NCBI RefSeq assembly: GCF_035953295.1
Contig: NZ_CP108370.1
Coordinates: 3,873,001-3,937,000, forward strand
Source: Streptomyces sp. NBC_01335
GTDB taxonomy: Bacteria > Actinomycetota > Actinomycetes > Streptomycetales > Streptomycetaceae
Direction of reading: 5' to 3'
DNA length: 64,000 nucleotides
Positions 34,649 through 46,161 of the stretch are shown piece after piece; within the stretch, counting starts at the first letter, position 1, and every line of letters begins with the position of its first letter. Both the position numbers and the translations under genes were made by a program. The notes under the pieces were generated by a model that worked only from the letters and a program-made list of their open reading frames with translations, did not search any database and was not told the DNA's origin.

Positions 34649-35650
34649 TCAGTGCGCGTCGGCGATGTGCTGGGTGCCTATGCGCTTGCGGAACACCCAG
34701 TACGTCCAGCTCTGGTAGAGCAGGACCAGGGGCGTGGCGATCCCCGCGCACCAGGTCATGATCGTGAGTGTGTAGGGCGTGGACGAGGCGTTGGTGACGG
34801 TGAGGCTCCACGCGCTGTTCAGCGAGGACGGCATGACGTCCGGGAAGAGCGCCAGGAAGAGCATCGCCACGGCGGCGGTGATGGTGAGGCCCGAGAGCGC
34901 GAACGACCAGCCCTCACGCCCCGCCGCGATGGCCGCGATCGCGCCGGCCAGGGCCAGGACGGCCACGACCGTGGCGAGCAGCGACCAGCCGTCACCGGTA
35001 CGCGCCTGCGTCCAGATCAGGAAGCCCAGCGCCAGGACGGCGGTGAGGAACCCCAGCCGCAGGGCGAACGCCCGGGCCCGTACGCGGATCTCCCCGACCG
35101 TCTTCAGCGCCGCGAACACCGCGCCGTGGAAGGTGAAGAGGGTGAGCGTCACCGCCCCGCCGAGCAGCGCGAACGGATTGAGGAGGTCCCAGAACCCGCC
35201 CACGTACTCCATGTGCGCGTCGATCTTGACGCCGCGCACGATGTTGCCGAAGGCCACGCCCCAGAGGACGGCGGGGATCAACGAGGTCCAGAAGATCGCG
35301 TGTTCCCAGTTGGTCTGCCAGCGCTCCTCCGGCCGCTTCGCCCGGTACTCGAAGGCGACGCCTCGCAGGATCAGGCAGAGCAGGATGACCAGCAGCGGCA
35401 GGTAGAAGCCGGAGAAGAGGGTGGCGTACCAGTCGGGGAAGGCCGCGAAGGTGGCCCCTCCGGCGCTGAGCAGCCAGACCTCGTTGCCGTCCCAGACGGG
35501 CCCGATCGTGTTGATCAGGACCCGCCGCTCCTTGCGGTCGCGGGCCAGCACCTTGGTCAGGACCCCGATGCCGAAGTCGAAGCCCTCCAGGAAGAAGTAG
35601 CCGGTCCAGAGGACGGCGATGAGGACGAACCAGACGTCGTGGAGTTCCAT
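34649..35650 (-). CDS. cydB: cytochrome bd oxidase subunit II
   Basis: A 333-residue membrane protein with eight to nine helices. The N terminus MELHDVWFVLIAVLWTGYFF and 'GFDFGIGVL' are typical CydB. Together with CydA it forms the high-affinity quinol oxidase of the cytoplasmic membrane. It begins 17 bases after the cydA stop and continues into cydDC. Standard length. Confidence 0.95.
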   Translation of the reverse strand: MELHDVWFVLIAVLWTGYFFLEGFDFGIGVLTKVLARDRKERRVLINTIGPVWDGNEVWLLSAGGATFAAFPDWYATLFSGFYLPLLVILLCLILRGVAFEYRAKRPEERWQTNWEHAIFWTSLIPAVLWGVAFGNIVRGVKIDAHMEYVGGFWDLLNPFALLGGAVTLTLFTFHGAVFAALKTVGEIRVRARAFALRLGFLTAVLALGFLIWTQARTGDGWSLLATVVAVLALAGAIAAIAAGREGWSFALSGLTITAAVAMLFLALFPDVMPSSLNSAWSLTVTNASSTPYTLTIMTWCAGIATPLVLLYQSWTYWVFRKRIGTQHIADAH

Positions 35651-35667
35651 CGTTCCGCTCCTTCCTC

Positions 35668-37179
35668 TCAGTACGAGAAGGCCATCGGCCGGTCGGCGTC
35701 GGCGGCGTCGTGGCCGCCGATCGTGGCGGGCGGGTTGAGGTCGTCCTCACTGAGCTCCGGAGGGCCGGCCTTGATGTACTTCACGAGCAGCTTGACCTCG
35801 ACCACCGCGAGGATCGCGTAGATCAGGGTGAAGGCGATCAGGGAGGCGATGACCTCGCCCTGCGAGACCCCGGGGGAGACGGCGTCCTTGGTCTTGAGGA
35901 CCCCGAAGACGACCCAGGGCTGCCGCCCGGTCTCGGTGAAGATCCAGCCCCAGGAGTTGGCGATCAGCGGGAAGAGCAGGGTCCAGAGCGCGACCATCCA
36001 GTACAGCTTGGTGAGCTTCGGGCTGAGGGCCTTGTTCTTGAAGAGGACCAGATGCGGCACCTCGTCGTCGCCGGTCCGCATCCCCGGCGGCAGCATGAAC
36101 TTCTTCCGGGTCAGCCAGAGTCCGAGGATGCCGAGGCCGAAGGAGGCCATCCCGAAGCCGATCATCCAGCGGAAGCCCCAGAAGGCGACCGGGATGTTGG
36201 GCCGGTAGTCCCCGGGCCCGTACTTCTCCTGCATCTGCTGGTTCAGCTCGTTGATGCCCGGGATGTACGAGGTGAAGGTGTCGTCCGCCAGGAAGGAGAG
36301 CACTCCGGGGACCGAGATCTCCACGTCGTTGCGGCCCTCGGAGACGTCGCCCACCGCGAAGATCGAGAACGGCGCGCCTTCCTGCCCCTCCCAGAGCGCC
36401 TCGGCCGCGGCCATCTTCATCGGCTGCTGCTTGAACATCACCTTGCCGAGCACGTCACCGCTGATGGAGGTCAGCAGACCGGCGACGACCACGGTGACGA
36501 GCCCCAGCCGCAGCGAGGTCCGCATGACCGGGATGTGCTTCTTCCGCGCCAGGTGGAAGGCGGCGATCCCGACCATGAAGGCGCCGCCGACGAGGAAGGC
36601 GGCCGTGATGGTGTGGAAGAACTGGGCGAGCGCGGTGTTCTGTGTCAGCACCTGCCAGAAGTCGGTGAGTTCGGCGCGACCGCGCTTCTCGTTCATGCGG
36701 TAGCCGACCGGGTGCTGCATCCAGGAGTTGGCCGCCAGGATGAAGTACGCGGAGAGGATCGTGCCGAGCGAGACCATCCAGATGCAGGCCAGGTGGATCT
36801 TCCGGGGCAGCTTGTCCCAGCCGAAGATCCATAGCCCGATGAAGGTGGACTCGAAGAAGAAGGCGATCAGCGCCTCGAAGGCGAGCGGCGCACCGAAGAC
36901 GTCACCGACGAACCGCGAGTAGTCGGACCAGTTCATGCCGAACTGGAACTCCTGGACGATGCCGGTGACGACGCCCATGGCGATGTTGATCAGGAAGAGC
37001 TTGCCCCAGAACTTGGTGGCCTTGAGGTACTTCTCCTTGTTGGTCCGGACCCATGCCGTCTGCAGCCCCGCCGTCAGTGCGGCGAGGGAGATCGTCATGG
37101 GGACGAAGAGGAAGTGGTAGACGGTCGTAATGCCGAACTGCCAGCGCGCCATCGTCTCGGGCGCCAGAGCAAGTTCCAC
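35668..37179 (-). CDS. cydA: cytochrome bd oxidase subunit I
   Basis: A 503-residue heme-bearing subunit. 'ARWQFGITTVYHFLFVPMTI' near the N terminus carries the conserved histidine heme ligand, and 'FGFRWMIGFGMASFG' a later one. The periplasmic Q-loop lies at about residues 250-330. It oxidises quinol and reduces oxygen at low oxygen tension. First gene of cydA-cydB-cydDC; a Rex operator lies 84-99 bases upstream of the start, so transcription should respond to NADH/NAD+. Confidence 0.96.
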   Translation of the reverse strand: MELALAPETMARWQFGITTVYHFLFVPMTISLAALTAGLQTAWVRTNKEKYLKATKFWGKLFLINIAMGVVTGIVQEFQFGMNWSDYSRFVGDVFGAPLAFEALIAFFFESTFIGLWIFGWDKLPRKIHLACIWMVSLGTILSAYFILAANSWMQHPVGYRMNEKRGRAELTDFWQVLTQNTALAQFFHTITAAFLVGGAFMVGIAAFHLARKKHIPVMRTSLRLGLVTVVVAGLLTSISGDVLGKVMFKQQPMKMAAAEALWEGQEGAPFSIFAVGDVSEGRNDVEISVPGVLSFLADDTFTSYIPGINELNQQMQEKYGPGDYRPNIPVAFWGFRWMIGFGMASFGLGILGLWLTRKKFMLPPGMRTGDDEVPHLVLFKNKALSPKLTKLYWMVALWTLLFPLIANSWGWIFTETGRQPWVVFGVLKTKDAVSPGVSQGEVIASLIAFTLIYAILAVVEVKLLVKYIKAGPPELSEDDLNPPATIGGHDAADADRPMAFSY

Positions 37180-37221
37180 GTCGTCGTCTCCTTACGTCGC
37201 CGTAGTGACAGCCGCGGTTCG

Positions 37222-37256
37222 CCCGTTTGATCCACCCCATTGCCGGATCAAACGGG
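37222..37256 (-). promoter_or_regulatory. 12-bp inverted repeat in the cydA leader
   Basis: CCCGTTTGATCC (37222-37233) and GGATCAAACGGG (37245-37256) are perfect complements with 11 bases between. They lie between the Rex operator and the cydA start, so they form either an mRNA hairpin or a second operator. Confidence 0.6.
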
Positions 37257-37262
37257 TGCGCT

Positions 37263-37278
37263 TGTGAACGCGTTCACA
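37263..37278. promoter_or_regulatory. Rex operator (ROP) of the cyd operon
   Basis: TGTGAACGCGTTCACA, a perfect 16-bp palindrome identical to the Rex operator consensus known from S. coelicolor, where Rex represses cydABCD when NADH is low. It is 84 bases upstream of cydA. A partial copy (TTCACAAGCAAA) follows immediately. Confidence 0.95.
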
Positions 37279-37589
37279 TTCACAAGCAAAAGTATGGCGC
37301 ACGTGCTTCCGGATCTTCGAACGGGGGGGGTCCCCTGAGAGCGACGGCCCCGAGGAGCGGCGGCCGACGGGCCCCCTTCCTGGAAGCTGCCCGCCGTGCG
37401 CCGGGCGGAACCGGCGCACCGACGCTTTTCGGACAAGGGCCGGCAGCGGGGCGTGAGCGGCGGGATCCCGTTCGCGCCCGCCCGCGCGTGCCTCGTCCCT
37501 CCGCCCGCGCGTGCCGCACGCCCCTCCGTACACAGGTGCCGCACGCCCCCGCGCACGCGCGGCCGGCCCGCACCCCTCCGTACGCGCGC

Positions 37590-37626
37590 GGCCCCTGCCC
37601 TCGCGAAGTTCCGGAGGACAGGGGCC
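37590..37626 (-). terminator. terminator of the aminotransferase gene
   Basis: A 13-bp stem (37590-37602 with 37614-37626, one mismatch, core GGCCCCTG) lies 60 bases after the stop of the minus-strand aminotransferase gene. Confidence 0.75.
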
Positions 37627-37687
37627 ACTGGGGACGGCAGGCAGCGCCACGACGTGCGCCGCGCGGGCGCACACGGCGCGAGCCGCG

Positions 37688-38767
37688 CTAGAGCTGCGCG
37701 CGGAACGCCTCCGCCGCCTTCAGGAAGAGGTCGTTGGCCTCGTCCTCGCCGACCGTGACCCGTACGCCCTCACCGGCGAACGGCCGCACGACCACCCCGG
37801 CCCGCTCGCAGAAGGCGGCGAAGTCGCCCGTACGCTCACCGAGCCGCAGCCAGACGAAGTTGGCCTGGCTCTCCGGCACCGTCCAGCCCTGCGCGACCAG
37901 CCCCTGGTGCACCCGGTTCCGCTCGACCACCAGCGAGCCCACCCGCCCCAGCAGTTCGTCCTCGGCCCGCAGCGAGGCGATCGCCGCGTCCTGGGCGATC
38001 CGGCTCACACCGAAGGGCACGGCCGTCTTGCGCAGCGCCGCGGCCACGGGCTCGTGCGCCACCGCGAACCCGACCCGCAGTCCGGCCAACCCGTACGCCT
38101 TCGAAAAGGTGCGCAGCACCGCGACGTTGGGGCGGTCGCGGTAGATCTCCAGGCCGTCCGGCACGTCGGCGTCACGGACGAACTCCTTGTACGCCTCGTC
38201 GAGCACCACCAGCACGTCGGAGGGCACCCGGTCGAGGAACCGCTCCAGTTCGGCCCGGCGCACCACCGTCCCGGTCGGATTGTTGGGGTTGCAGACGAAA
38301 ATCAGCCGCGTCCGGTCCGTGACGGCGTCCGCCATCGCGTCCAGGTCGTGCACGTCCCCGTCGGTCAGCGGCACCTTCACCGAGGTCGCCCCACTGATCT
38401 GCGTGATGATCGGGTACGCCTCGAAGGAGCGCCAGGCGTAGATCACCTCGTCGCCGGGGCCGGACGTGGCCTGAAGCAACTGCTGCGCCACGCCCACCGA
38501 GCCGGTGCCGGTGGCGAGGTGCTCCAGCGGCACCCCGAAGCGGTCGGCCAGCTCGTCCATCAGGCCCGCGCAGGACATGTCCGGGTAGCGGTTGAGCTCC
38601 GAGGCCGCAGCGAGCGCGGATTCCAGCACCCCGGGCAGCGGCGGATAGGGGTTCTCGTTGGAGGACAGCTTGAAGGCGACCGGCCCGTCCTGGGAGGCCG
38701 CCCTGCCCGGCACATAGGCGGGGACACCGTCCAGCGCGGAACGCAGCTTGGGGCTCTTCTCGCTCAC
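37688..38767 (-). CDS. HisC-like aminotransferase
   Basis: A 359-residue fold-type I PLP enzyme of the histidinol-phosphate/aromatic aminotransferase group. '[16 protein letters not shown]' opens the catalytic domain, '[10 protein letters not shown]' and 'DEAYKEF' bind the cofactor, and [15 protein letters not shown] contains the PLP lysine. Not part of a his operon here, so aromatic aminotransfer (phenylalanine/tyrosine synthesis, with pheA elsewhere in the window) is an alternative to histidine synthesis. I chose the GTG at 38767 with GGAGG 7 bases upstream; another GTG is at 38770. Confidence 0.88.
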   Translation of the reverse strand: MSEKSPKLRSALDGVPAYVPGRAASQDGPVAFKLSSNENPYPPLPGVLESALAAASELNRYPDMSCAGLMDELADRFGVPLEHLATGTGSVGVAQQLLQATSGPGDEVIYAWRSFEAYPIITQISGATSVKVPLTDGDVHDLDAMADAVTDRTRLIFVCNPNNPTGTVVRRAELERFLDRVPSDVLVVLDEAYKEFVRDADVPDGLEIYRDRPNVAVLRTFSKAYGLAGLRVGFAVAHEPVAAALRKTAVPFGVSRIAQDAAIASLRAEDELLGRVGSLVVERNRVHQGLVAQGWTVPESQANFVWLRLGERTGDFAAFCERAGVVVRPFAGEGVRVTVGEDEANDLFLKAAEAFRAQL

Positions 38768-39202
38768 CACAGGTCCTCCTCGACCATCGACGCACGGATG
38801 CGCCCCACCTTATGAGGAGCCGCCCGGAGCGACCCGCGCGCGGGAGCCTCCACGGAGCTCGTCCACGACCCCCGGCCGCGGGGCGCCCGGAAGGGAGCGC
38901 AAACGGCCCTCTCCACGTGCCTGTACACGGGCCTTCCCGCTGGGGGCGCACTCGCTTTTCATCGCACGCCGGTGGCTCGCGCCGTAGCGCGCGTCCCTCG
39001 AAGTGGTGAGTTGAGGGCTCCCCCCGCCACCCTTCCGTGAGCAAGCTCACCCCGATGGATACATGACACATCCGGCAGGTAGCCGCCAACTCCCTTGCTT
39101 TGCAAGGCAATCATTCCTCAATGACCTTGCAGAAACGTGTCTGTCAACAGTTGCATATGCTCCCGGTCCACGGGGGCTCCTGAGCCCTACTATCGGCTCG
39201 CC
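38768..39202. other. divergent promoter region with inverted repeats
   Basis: 435 bases between the aminotransferase and the LacI-type gene. CCTTGC/GCAAGG flank TTT at about 39091-39105, and CAAGG...TCATT...AATGA...CCTTG forms a second imperfect palindrome at about 39101-39127. These may be operators of the adjacent regulator. TACTAT at 39188-39193 may be its -10. No gene seen. Confidence 0.5.
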
Positions 39203-40315
39203 ATGACAGCAGCAGGGAAGCACCAGGTGAGCCGGACGGAGACCCCCCGGCGCAGCGGCCGGCCAGGACGCGCGGGTATTCGCGACGTGGCCGCCGCCGC
39301 GGGGGTCTCGATCACGACCGTCTCCGACGCGCTCAACGGCAAGGGCAGGCTCCCGGACGCCACCCGCCGCCACGTCCGCGAGGTCGCAGAACGCCTGGGC
39401 TACCGCCCCTCGGCCGCGGCCCGCACGCTCCGGACGGGCAAGTCGGGCCTGATCGGCCTGACCGTGACCACGTACGGGGATGAACCTTTCACCTTCACCG
39501 AGTTCGCGTACTTCGCGGAGATGGCGAGGGCCGCCACCTCGGCCGCGCTCGCCCGGGGGTACGCCCTCGTGATCCTGCCCGCCACCTCGCGCCACGACGT
39601 CTGGTCCAACGTGGCCCTGGACGGGACCGTGGTGATCGACCCCTCGGACCAGGACCCGGTGGTCACCGAACTCGTCCGCCAGGGCCTGCCGGTGGTCTCC
39701 GACGGACGGCCCGCCGGATCGCTCCCGGTCACCGCCTGGGTCGACAACGACCACCGCGCGGCCGTGCTCGACCTCCTCGACCACCTCGCCGCGGCCGGCG
39801 CCCGCCGGATCGGGCTGCTCACCGGCACCACGACCGACACGTACACCCGGCTCTCCACCACCGCGTACCTGCACTGGTGCGAGCGCGTGGGCCAGGACCC
39901 GGTGTACGAGTCCTATCCGGCCCACGACCCGTGCGCCGGAGCGGTAGCCGCCGACCGCCTGCTCGCCCGCCCCGACCGGCCGGACGCCGTCTACGGCCTC
40001 TTCGACCCCAACGGCACCGACCTGCTGGCGGCGGCGCGCCGGTACGGCCTGCGCGTCCCCGACGACCTGCTGCTGGTCTGCTGCAGCGAGTCCACGGTCT
40101 ACGCCACCACCGAGCCGCCCATCACCACGCTCTCGCTGAAGCCGCGCCGCATCGGCACCGCGGTGGTGCAGCTCCTCATCGACGCGATCGAGGGCGTCGA
40201 ACACGACGGTCCGGTCGAGCAGGTGATACCGACCGAGCTCATCGTCCGGACCTCCTCGCAGCGCCGGCCACCCCGCACGACGGTCAGCGCGCCACGCTCT
40301 CCGAGCAGGGACTGA
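39203..40315 (+). CDS. LacI-family transcriptional regulator
   Basis: A 370-residue repressor-type protein. The HTH is GIRDVAAAAGVSITTVSDALNGKG (read in segments, about residues 25-48), followed by a hinge and a periplasmic-binding-protein-like effector domain ('VIDPSDQDPVV', 'VDNDHRAAVLDLLDHL', 'LLTGTTTDTYTRLS'). The ligand is unknown. The ATG at 39203 has no Shine-Dalgarno sequence and could be leaderless (TACTAT 10 bases before). In S. coelicolor the counterpart at this position is, from memory, rstP; I did not assign the symbol. It may control the divergent aminotransferase gene. Confidence 0.88.
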   Translation: MTAAGKHQVSRTETPRRSGRPGRAGIRDVAAAAGVSITTVSDALNGKGRLPDATRRHVREVAERLGYRPSAAARTLRTGKSGLIGLTVTTYGDEPFTFTEFAYFAEMARAATSAALARGYALVILPATSRHDVWSNVALDGTVVIDPSDQDPVVTELVRQGLPVVSDGRPAGSLPVTAWVDNDHRAAVLDLLDHLAAAGARRIGLLTGTTTDTYTRLSTTAYLHWCERVGQDPVYESYPAHDPCAGAVAADRLLARPDRPDAVYGLFDPNGTDLLAAARRYGLRVPDDLLLVCCSESTVYATTEPPITTLSLKPRRIGTAVVQLLIDAIEGVEHDGPVEQVIPTELIVRTSSQRRPPRTTVSAPRSPSRD

Positions 40316-40490
40316 ACGGATTAATCCGGACCAATGGACAGGTGAACGGCGCACCCGCCCGGATTCACCGCCCCTGGTGCGTCACACGGGGCGATCCGCG
40401 TTCCTATGATGGGCGCACGACACCGCGGACCGACCTCTACCAGGCAGGGCCCGTCAGGTGTACGGCGGCGCGACGGTGGTGGAGGGGTCG

Positions 40491-41618
40491 ATGACTCAGG
40501 GGGCCGGTCAGGAACCCGTGGTGCGTACGGCGACGTTGCGCGACTTCCGCGTACCGCCGTACGCGCGAACGCCCGTGCCCGGGGCGGAGCCGCATCCGGA
40601 GGGTGCGCTCGCGCACCCCGGCGACGTACAACCCGGCAACGCGCTGCCCGACGGCTTCGCGCACCCCGGCAACGCGCTGCCCGACGGCGGCGTGCCGGAG
40701 GGCTACACGCCGACCGAGCGCGATCTGCCCGTGATCACCCCGGCCGGGGTGCCCGTCGTGGCCCCCGTACCGGACACGGGCCCCGGCGGGGCGGACGGGC
40801 CGGGCCCGCTCTACGTCGTCGGCGACGTGCACGGCTACCTCGACGAACTGAAGGCCGCCCTCGCCGACCAGGGCCTCATCGACGTCAACGGCAACTGGTC
40901 GGCGGGCAACGCCCGGCTCTGGTTCCTCGGCGACTTCACGGACCGGGGCCCCGACGGCATCGGGGTCATCGATCTGGTCATGCAGCTCTCGGCCGAGGCC
41001 GCCGCCGCGGGCGGCTACTGCAAGGCGCTGATGGGCAACCACGAGCTGCTGCTCATCGGCGCGAAGCGGTTCGCGGACACCCCGGTGAACTCCGGCGCGG
41101 GCACCGCCACCTTCCAGGCCGCCTGGCTGCTCAACGGCGGCCAGAAGCACGACATGGATCGGCTGCGCGACGTCCACCTCCAGTGGATGTCCCGGCTGGA
41201 CGCGGTCGTGGAGGAGGACGGGCATCTGCTGATGCACTCCGACACGACGGCCTACCTCGACTACGGGGCGACCATCGAGGACGTCAACGACACGGTCCAC
41301 GCCATCCTCACCCGTAACGACGCGGACGAGTGCTGGGACCTGTTCCGCAAGCTCACCAAGCGGTTCGCGTTCCGGGACGACGGCGGCGCGCAGGCGGTAC
41401 GCGAGCTGATGGCCGCGTACGGCGGCCGGCGGGTCGTCCACGGCCACAGCCCCATTCCGTACCTCCTGGGCGAGGTCGGGTCGGAGGACGGCGAGAACAA
41501 CGCCGGTCCGGTGGTGCTCGGACCGCACGTGTACGCGGACGGGCTGGCCATCGCCATGGACGGCGGCGTGACCATGGCCGGAAGGCTACTGGTCGCCCAA
41601 CTCCCCCTGCATGACTGA
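40491..41618 (+). CDS. calcineurin-like (PP2A-type) metallophosphatase
   Basis: A 375-residue protein. Residues about 1-100 are a Pro/Gly-rich region with the repeat HPGNALPDG. From about 105 the metallophosphatase core shows GDVHG, GDFTDRGPDG, GNHE, 'MHSDTT' and VHGHS, which together bind two metal ions. Family members include Ser/Thr phosphatases and Ap4A hydrolases; the substrate is not known. The ATG at 40491 is preceded by GGAGGGG. No signal peptide. Confidence 0.88.
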   Translation: MTQGAGQEPVVRTATLRDFRVPPYARTPVPGAEPHPEGALAHPGDVQPGNALPDGFAHPGNALPDGGVPEGYTPTERDLPVITPAGVPVVAPVPDTGPGGADGPGPLYVVGDVHGYLDELKAALADQGLIDVNGNWSAGNARLWFLGDFTDRGPDGIGVIDLVMQLSAEAAAAGGYCKALMGNHELLLIGAKRFADTPVNSGAGTATFQAAWLLNGGQKHDMDRLRDVHLQWMSRLDAVVEEDGHLLMHSDTTAYLDYGATIEDVNDTVHAILTRNDADECWDLFRKLTKRFAFRDDGGAQAVRELMAAYGGRRVVHGHSPIPYLLGEVGSEDGENNAGPVVLGPHVYADGLAIAMDGGVTMAGRLLVAQLPLHD

Positions 41619-41801
41619 CGGTCCACCGGGTAGGGCTCCGTCGACCTGATCGTTCGCGGTCGGCGGGCCTTTTTCCGGAAACAACCTGTCACCCCTCGCC
41701 CTGGGCGCTCTACCATCGGCGTATCAGTAGCAGGCTCTCCTCCGTTTCGTCCGGAATGCCCCGTCATGTGCGGGTGATCGGGCGCCACGGAGCATCGGGG
41801 G

Positions 41802-42665
41802 ATGCAGATGACAAGCGCTCCGCACCTGCTGGCCGAAGACGGGCCCGAGTACGAACGGATCCTCGGCGACGCGCTGCGCCACGCGCACGAGCGGCCGGAT
41901 CTGGACGGAGTCGGCGAGCGGCTCAACCGGGAGCAGTTGCGGACCATGGCGCTGAGCGCCACCGCGCTGATCACCGCGGCCGCCGCCACCGAGTACGAGC
42001 ACTACGTGAAGGCGCGCGGCGAACTCCGCGTCCCCACCGGCGACGCCGACCAGGACCCCGACGAGGTCCGGGTCCCACCGGGGACGGCCGGCGAGCGCGT
42101 GGGGGTCGGCGCCGTCGTCACCGTGCTCGCCCCGCTCCTCGCGGGCTCCGCAGCGGTGATCTTCCTGGTGGTCGGCTACCTCCTCCAGGCGGTGAGCTCG
42201 TCCCTGGCCGTCGCGGGACCGATGGTCACTGCGGGCTGGCTCTTCGCCGCGCTCACCGCGCTGGCGATCCTCGCCGCCGCCGTCGGCCTGCTGGTCACGG
42301 CGCTGCGCAACGGCACCGACGATCCGGCCGCCGGCCTGGAGGAGGACGCGGAGGTGCCGGAGGAGGTGGCCCGGGCCAGGGAGGCCTGGCGCCACGCGCT
42401 GCTGGAACGCGGCATCCTCCCGTTCCTCCGCGACGCGCTGGACGACCCGACCGCCGCACCGGCCGCCCGCGTCCCCCGGCCGTCGCCGAACCGCATCCCG
42501 AAGATCGGGTACAGCAGCCCGGACTTCTCGAACCCGCAGGACGGTTCGCGCCAGAGCCCCCGGCCGTCCTTCACCAGCCCGGACTTCAGCAGCCCGGACT
42601 TCGACAGTCCGGGATTCGACGGTCCGGGATTCGGCAGTCCGAACCGGGACGGCTCCGCACCCTGA
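41802..42665 (+). CDS. membrane protein with SPDF-type repeat tail
   Basis: A 287-residue protein of unknown function. Residues 1-100 are acidic and soluble, two to three membrane helices follow (about 103-130 and 142-168), then a cytosolic stretch 'EEVARAREAWRHALLERGILPFL'. The last 50 residues are imperfect five-residue repeats (SSPDF, TSPDF, DSPGF, DGPGF). The ATG at 41802 (or 41808) has GGGGG upstream. The tail codons form 15-base direct repeats. The gene stands alone. Confidence 0.75.
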   Translation: MQMTSAPHLLAEDGPEYERILGDALRHAHERPDLDGVGERLNREQLRTMALSATALITAAAATEYEHYVKARGELRVPTGDADQDPDEVRVPPGTAGERVGVGAVVTVLAPLLAGSAAVIFLVVGYLLQAVSSSLAVAGPMVTAGWLFAALTALAILAAAVGLLVTALRNGTDDPAAGLEEDAEVPEEVARAREAWRHALLERGILPFLRDALDDPTAAPAARVPRPSPNRIPKIGYSSPDFSNPQDGSRQSPRPSFTSPDFSSPDFDSPGFDGPGFGSPNRDGSAP

Positions 42666-42727
42666 TACCGGCCCCGGGCCTGAGGCCAGCCCCTCCTGAA
42701 GTCAGTCCCGGGCCCGTGCCGCCGCCC

Positions 42728-42763
42728 CGGGTGGCGCCGGCCCCATGGGGGCCGACGCCACCC
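42728..42763. terminator. bidirectional terminator between the SPDF protein and thiC
   Basis: A 17-bp stem (42728-42744 with 42747-42763, one mismatch) with a minimal loop, between convergent genes. Confidence 0.8.
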
Positions 42764-42780
42764 GCGTGCACGGGGTCCGC

Positions 42781-44693
<1,913 letters not shown>

Positions 44694-44773
44694 TGTGCAA
44701 AGGTGCCACCACGCTAGCGCCCGCCCGGCCGTGCTGACCAGGGGGCCTCCCCCGTTCTTGCGATGATCGCCCG

Positions 44774-46105
44774 GTGACCTCCTCCCAGGACCATCCAGAA
44801 CCCCAGGACCCCTCACACGGCCATACGCACAGCCATGGCCCCGCGGCACCCGTCTCGACCCATCTGCGCAAGGTCATCGCATGCGTGCTGATCCCCTTCG
44901 CCGCGGCGGTGGTCGTCGGCCTGGCGGTGCTCTGGCCCGGCGGCACTCCCGCGCACGAGCGCACCGGTGTGGGCTTCGACCGGCAGACCGAGCAGGGGAA
45001 GGTGGTGAAGGTGGAGCGGGTGAACTGCGCGGACGTCAACGCCGCCCAAGTACCGGCAACGGGTGGCACGTCGGCCGCCTCCGGCCCGGGCGCGGCCGCC
45101 GAGGACGAGGGCGACTGCAAGAAGGCCACCATCGAGGTGACCAGCGGCAAGGACCAGGGCCGCACCTTCGCCGAGATCGTCCAGCCCGAAGCCTCGCGGC
45201 AGTTGAGCGAGGGTCAGGGGGTGGTCCTCGCGTACGCGCCGGACGCGCCGCACGACCTGCAGTACTCGGTCACCGACGTGGACCGGAAGCTGCCGATGGC
45301 GCTGCTGGCCGGGATCTTCGCCGTCGCCGTCGTGGTGGTGGGGCGGCTGCGCGGGGTGATGGCGCTCGTGGCGCTCGCCGTGTCCTTCGCGGTACTGACG
45401 CTGTTCATCCTCCCGGCGATCCTGCAGGGGTCCAACCCACTGCTGGTGGCGGTGGTCGGGGCGAGCGCGATCATGCTCATCGCGCTGTACACCTGCCACG
45501 GGGTGACGGCGCGCACCTCGGTGGCGGTGATCGGCACGCTGATCTCGCTGCTGCTGATCGGGCTGCTGGGCTCGGTCTTCATCGACTGGGCGGGGCTGAC
45601 CGGCAACACCGACGACAACACCGGCCTGATCCACGGCCTCTATCCCGACATCGACATGAGCGGTCTGCTCCTGGCCGGTGTCATCATCGGTTCGCTCGGG
45701 GTCCTGGACGACGTGACGGTCACCCAGACGTCGGCGGTGTGGGAGCTTCACCAGGCGAACCCGACCATGGGGGCGCGCGGGCTCTACGGAGCGGGCATCA
45801 GGATCGGGCGCGACCACATCGCCTCGGTGGTCAACACCCTGGTGCTCGCGTACGCGGGCGCGGCGCTGCCCCTGCTGCTGCTGTTCTCCATCGCGCAGAG
45901 CAGTGTGGGCACGGTCGCCAACAGCGAGCTGGTGGCCGAGGAGATCGTCCGTACACTCGTCGGCTCGATCGGACTGGTCGCCTCGGTGCCCGTCACGACG
46001 GCGCTCGCCGCTCTGGTGGTGTCCGCGGACCGCACAGGGCTCGGCGCGGAAGCCGGAGCTCCTGCACCCGTACGGACCGGGAGGGGCCGACGCCGCAAGA
46101 AGTGA
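44774..46105 (+). CDS. YibE/F-like multi-pass membrane protein
   Basis: A 443-residue protein. A His-rich N terminus ('HGHTHSHGPAAP', about residues 16-27) precedes membrane helix 1 (about 36-54). A large extracytoplasmic domain follows to about residue 170, then a block of about seven helices to residue 430. 'GALDDVTVTQTS'-like sequence ('GVLDDVTVTQTSAVWEL') is the YibE/F hallmark. Function is unproven; it is thought to be a transporter. The histidine-rich start could bind metal. Starts at GTG 44774, divergent from the thiC riboswitch. Confidence 0.88.
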   Translation: MTSSQDHPEPQDPSHGHTHSHGPAAPVSTHLRKVIACVLIPFAAAVVVGLAVLWPGGTPAHERTGVGFDRQTEQGKVVKVERVNCADVNAAQVPATGGTSAASGPGAAAEDEGDCKKATIEVTSGKDQGRTFAEIVQPEASRQLSEGQGVVLAYAPDAPHDLQYSVTDVDRKLPMALLAGIFAVAVVVVGRLRGVMALVALAVSFAVLTLFILPAILQGSNPLLVAVVGASAIMLIALYTCHGVTARTSVAVIGTLISLLLIGLLGSVFIDWAGLTGNTDDNTGLIHGLYPDIDMSGLLLAGVIIGSLGVLDDVTVTQTSAVWELHQANPTMGARGLYGAGIRIGRDHIASVVNTLVLAYAGAALPLLLLFSIAQSSVGTVANSELVAEEIVRTLVGSIGLVASVPVTTALAALVVSADRTGLGAEAGAPAPVRTGRGRRRKK

Positions 46106-46138
46106 GCGTGAGAGAGCGCGGGAGGGCCCAAAGACCAA

Positions 46139-46161
46139 CGGGCTGACAGACTGTCAGCCCG
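46139..46161. terminator. terminator overlapping the end of ssgA
   Basis: A perfect 11-bp inverted repeat (CGGGCTGACAG / CTGTCAGCCCG) around one central base, between the convergent YibE/F and ssgA genes. The ssgA stop codon is part of the stem. Confidence 0.75.

Larger units (their letters stand above)
37180..37687. other. cyd promoter region plus hisC-side terminator
   Basis: A 508-base gap. The first 110 bases carry the Rex operator and inverted repeat. The rest is GC-rich with short repeats (GTGCCGCACGCCCC type, about 37510-37570) and a terminator at 37590-37626. No gene seen. Confidence 0.6.

Noticed and set aside
37260..37300. Crp/Fnr-type site upstream of cydA
   Set aside because: The palindrome matches the Rex operator exactly, which is the known cyd regulator.
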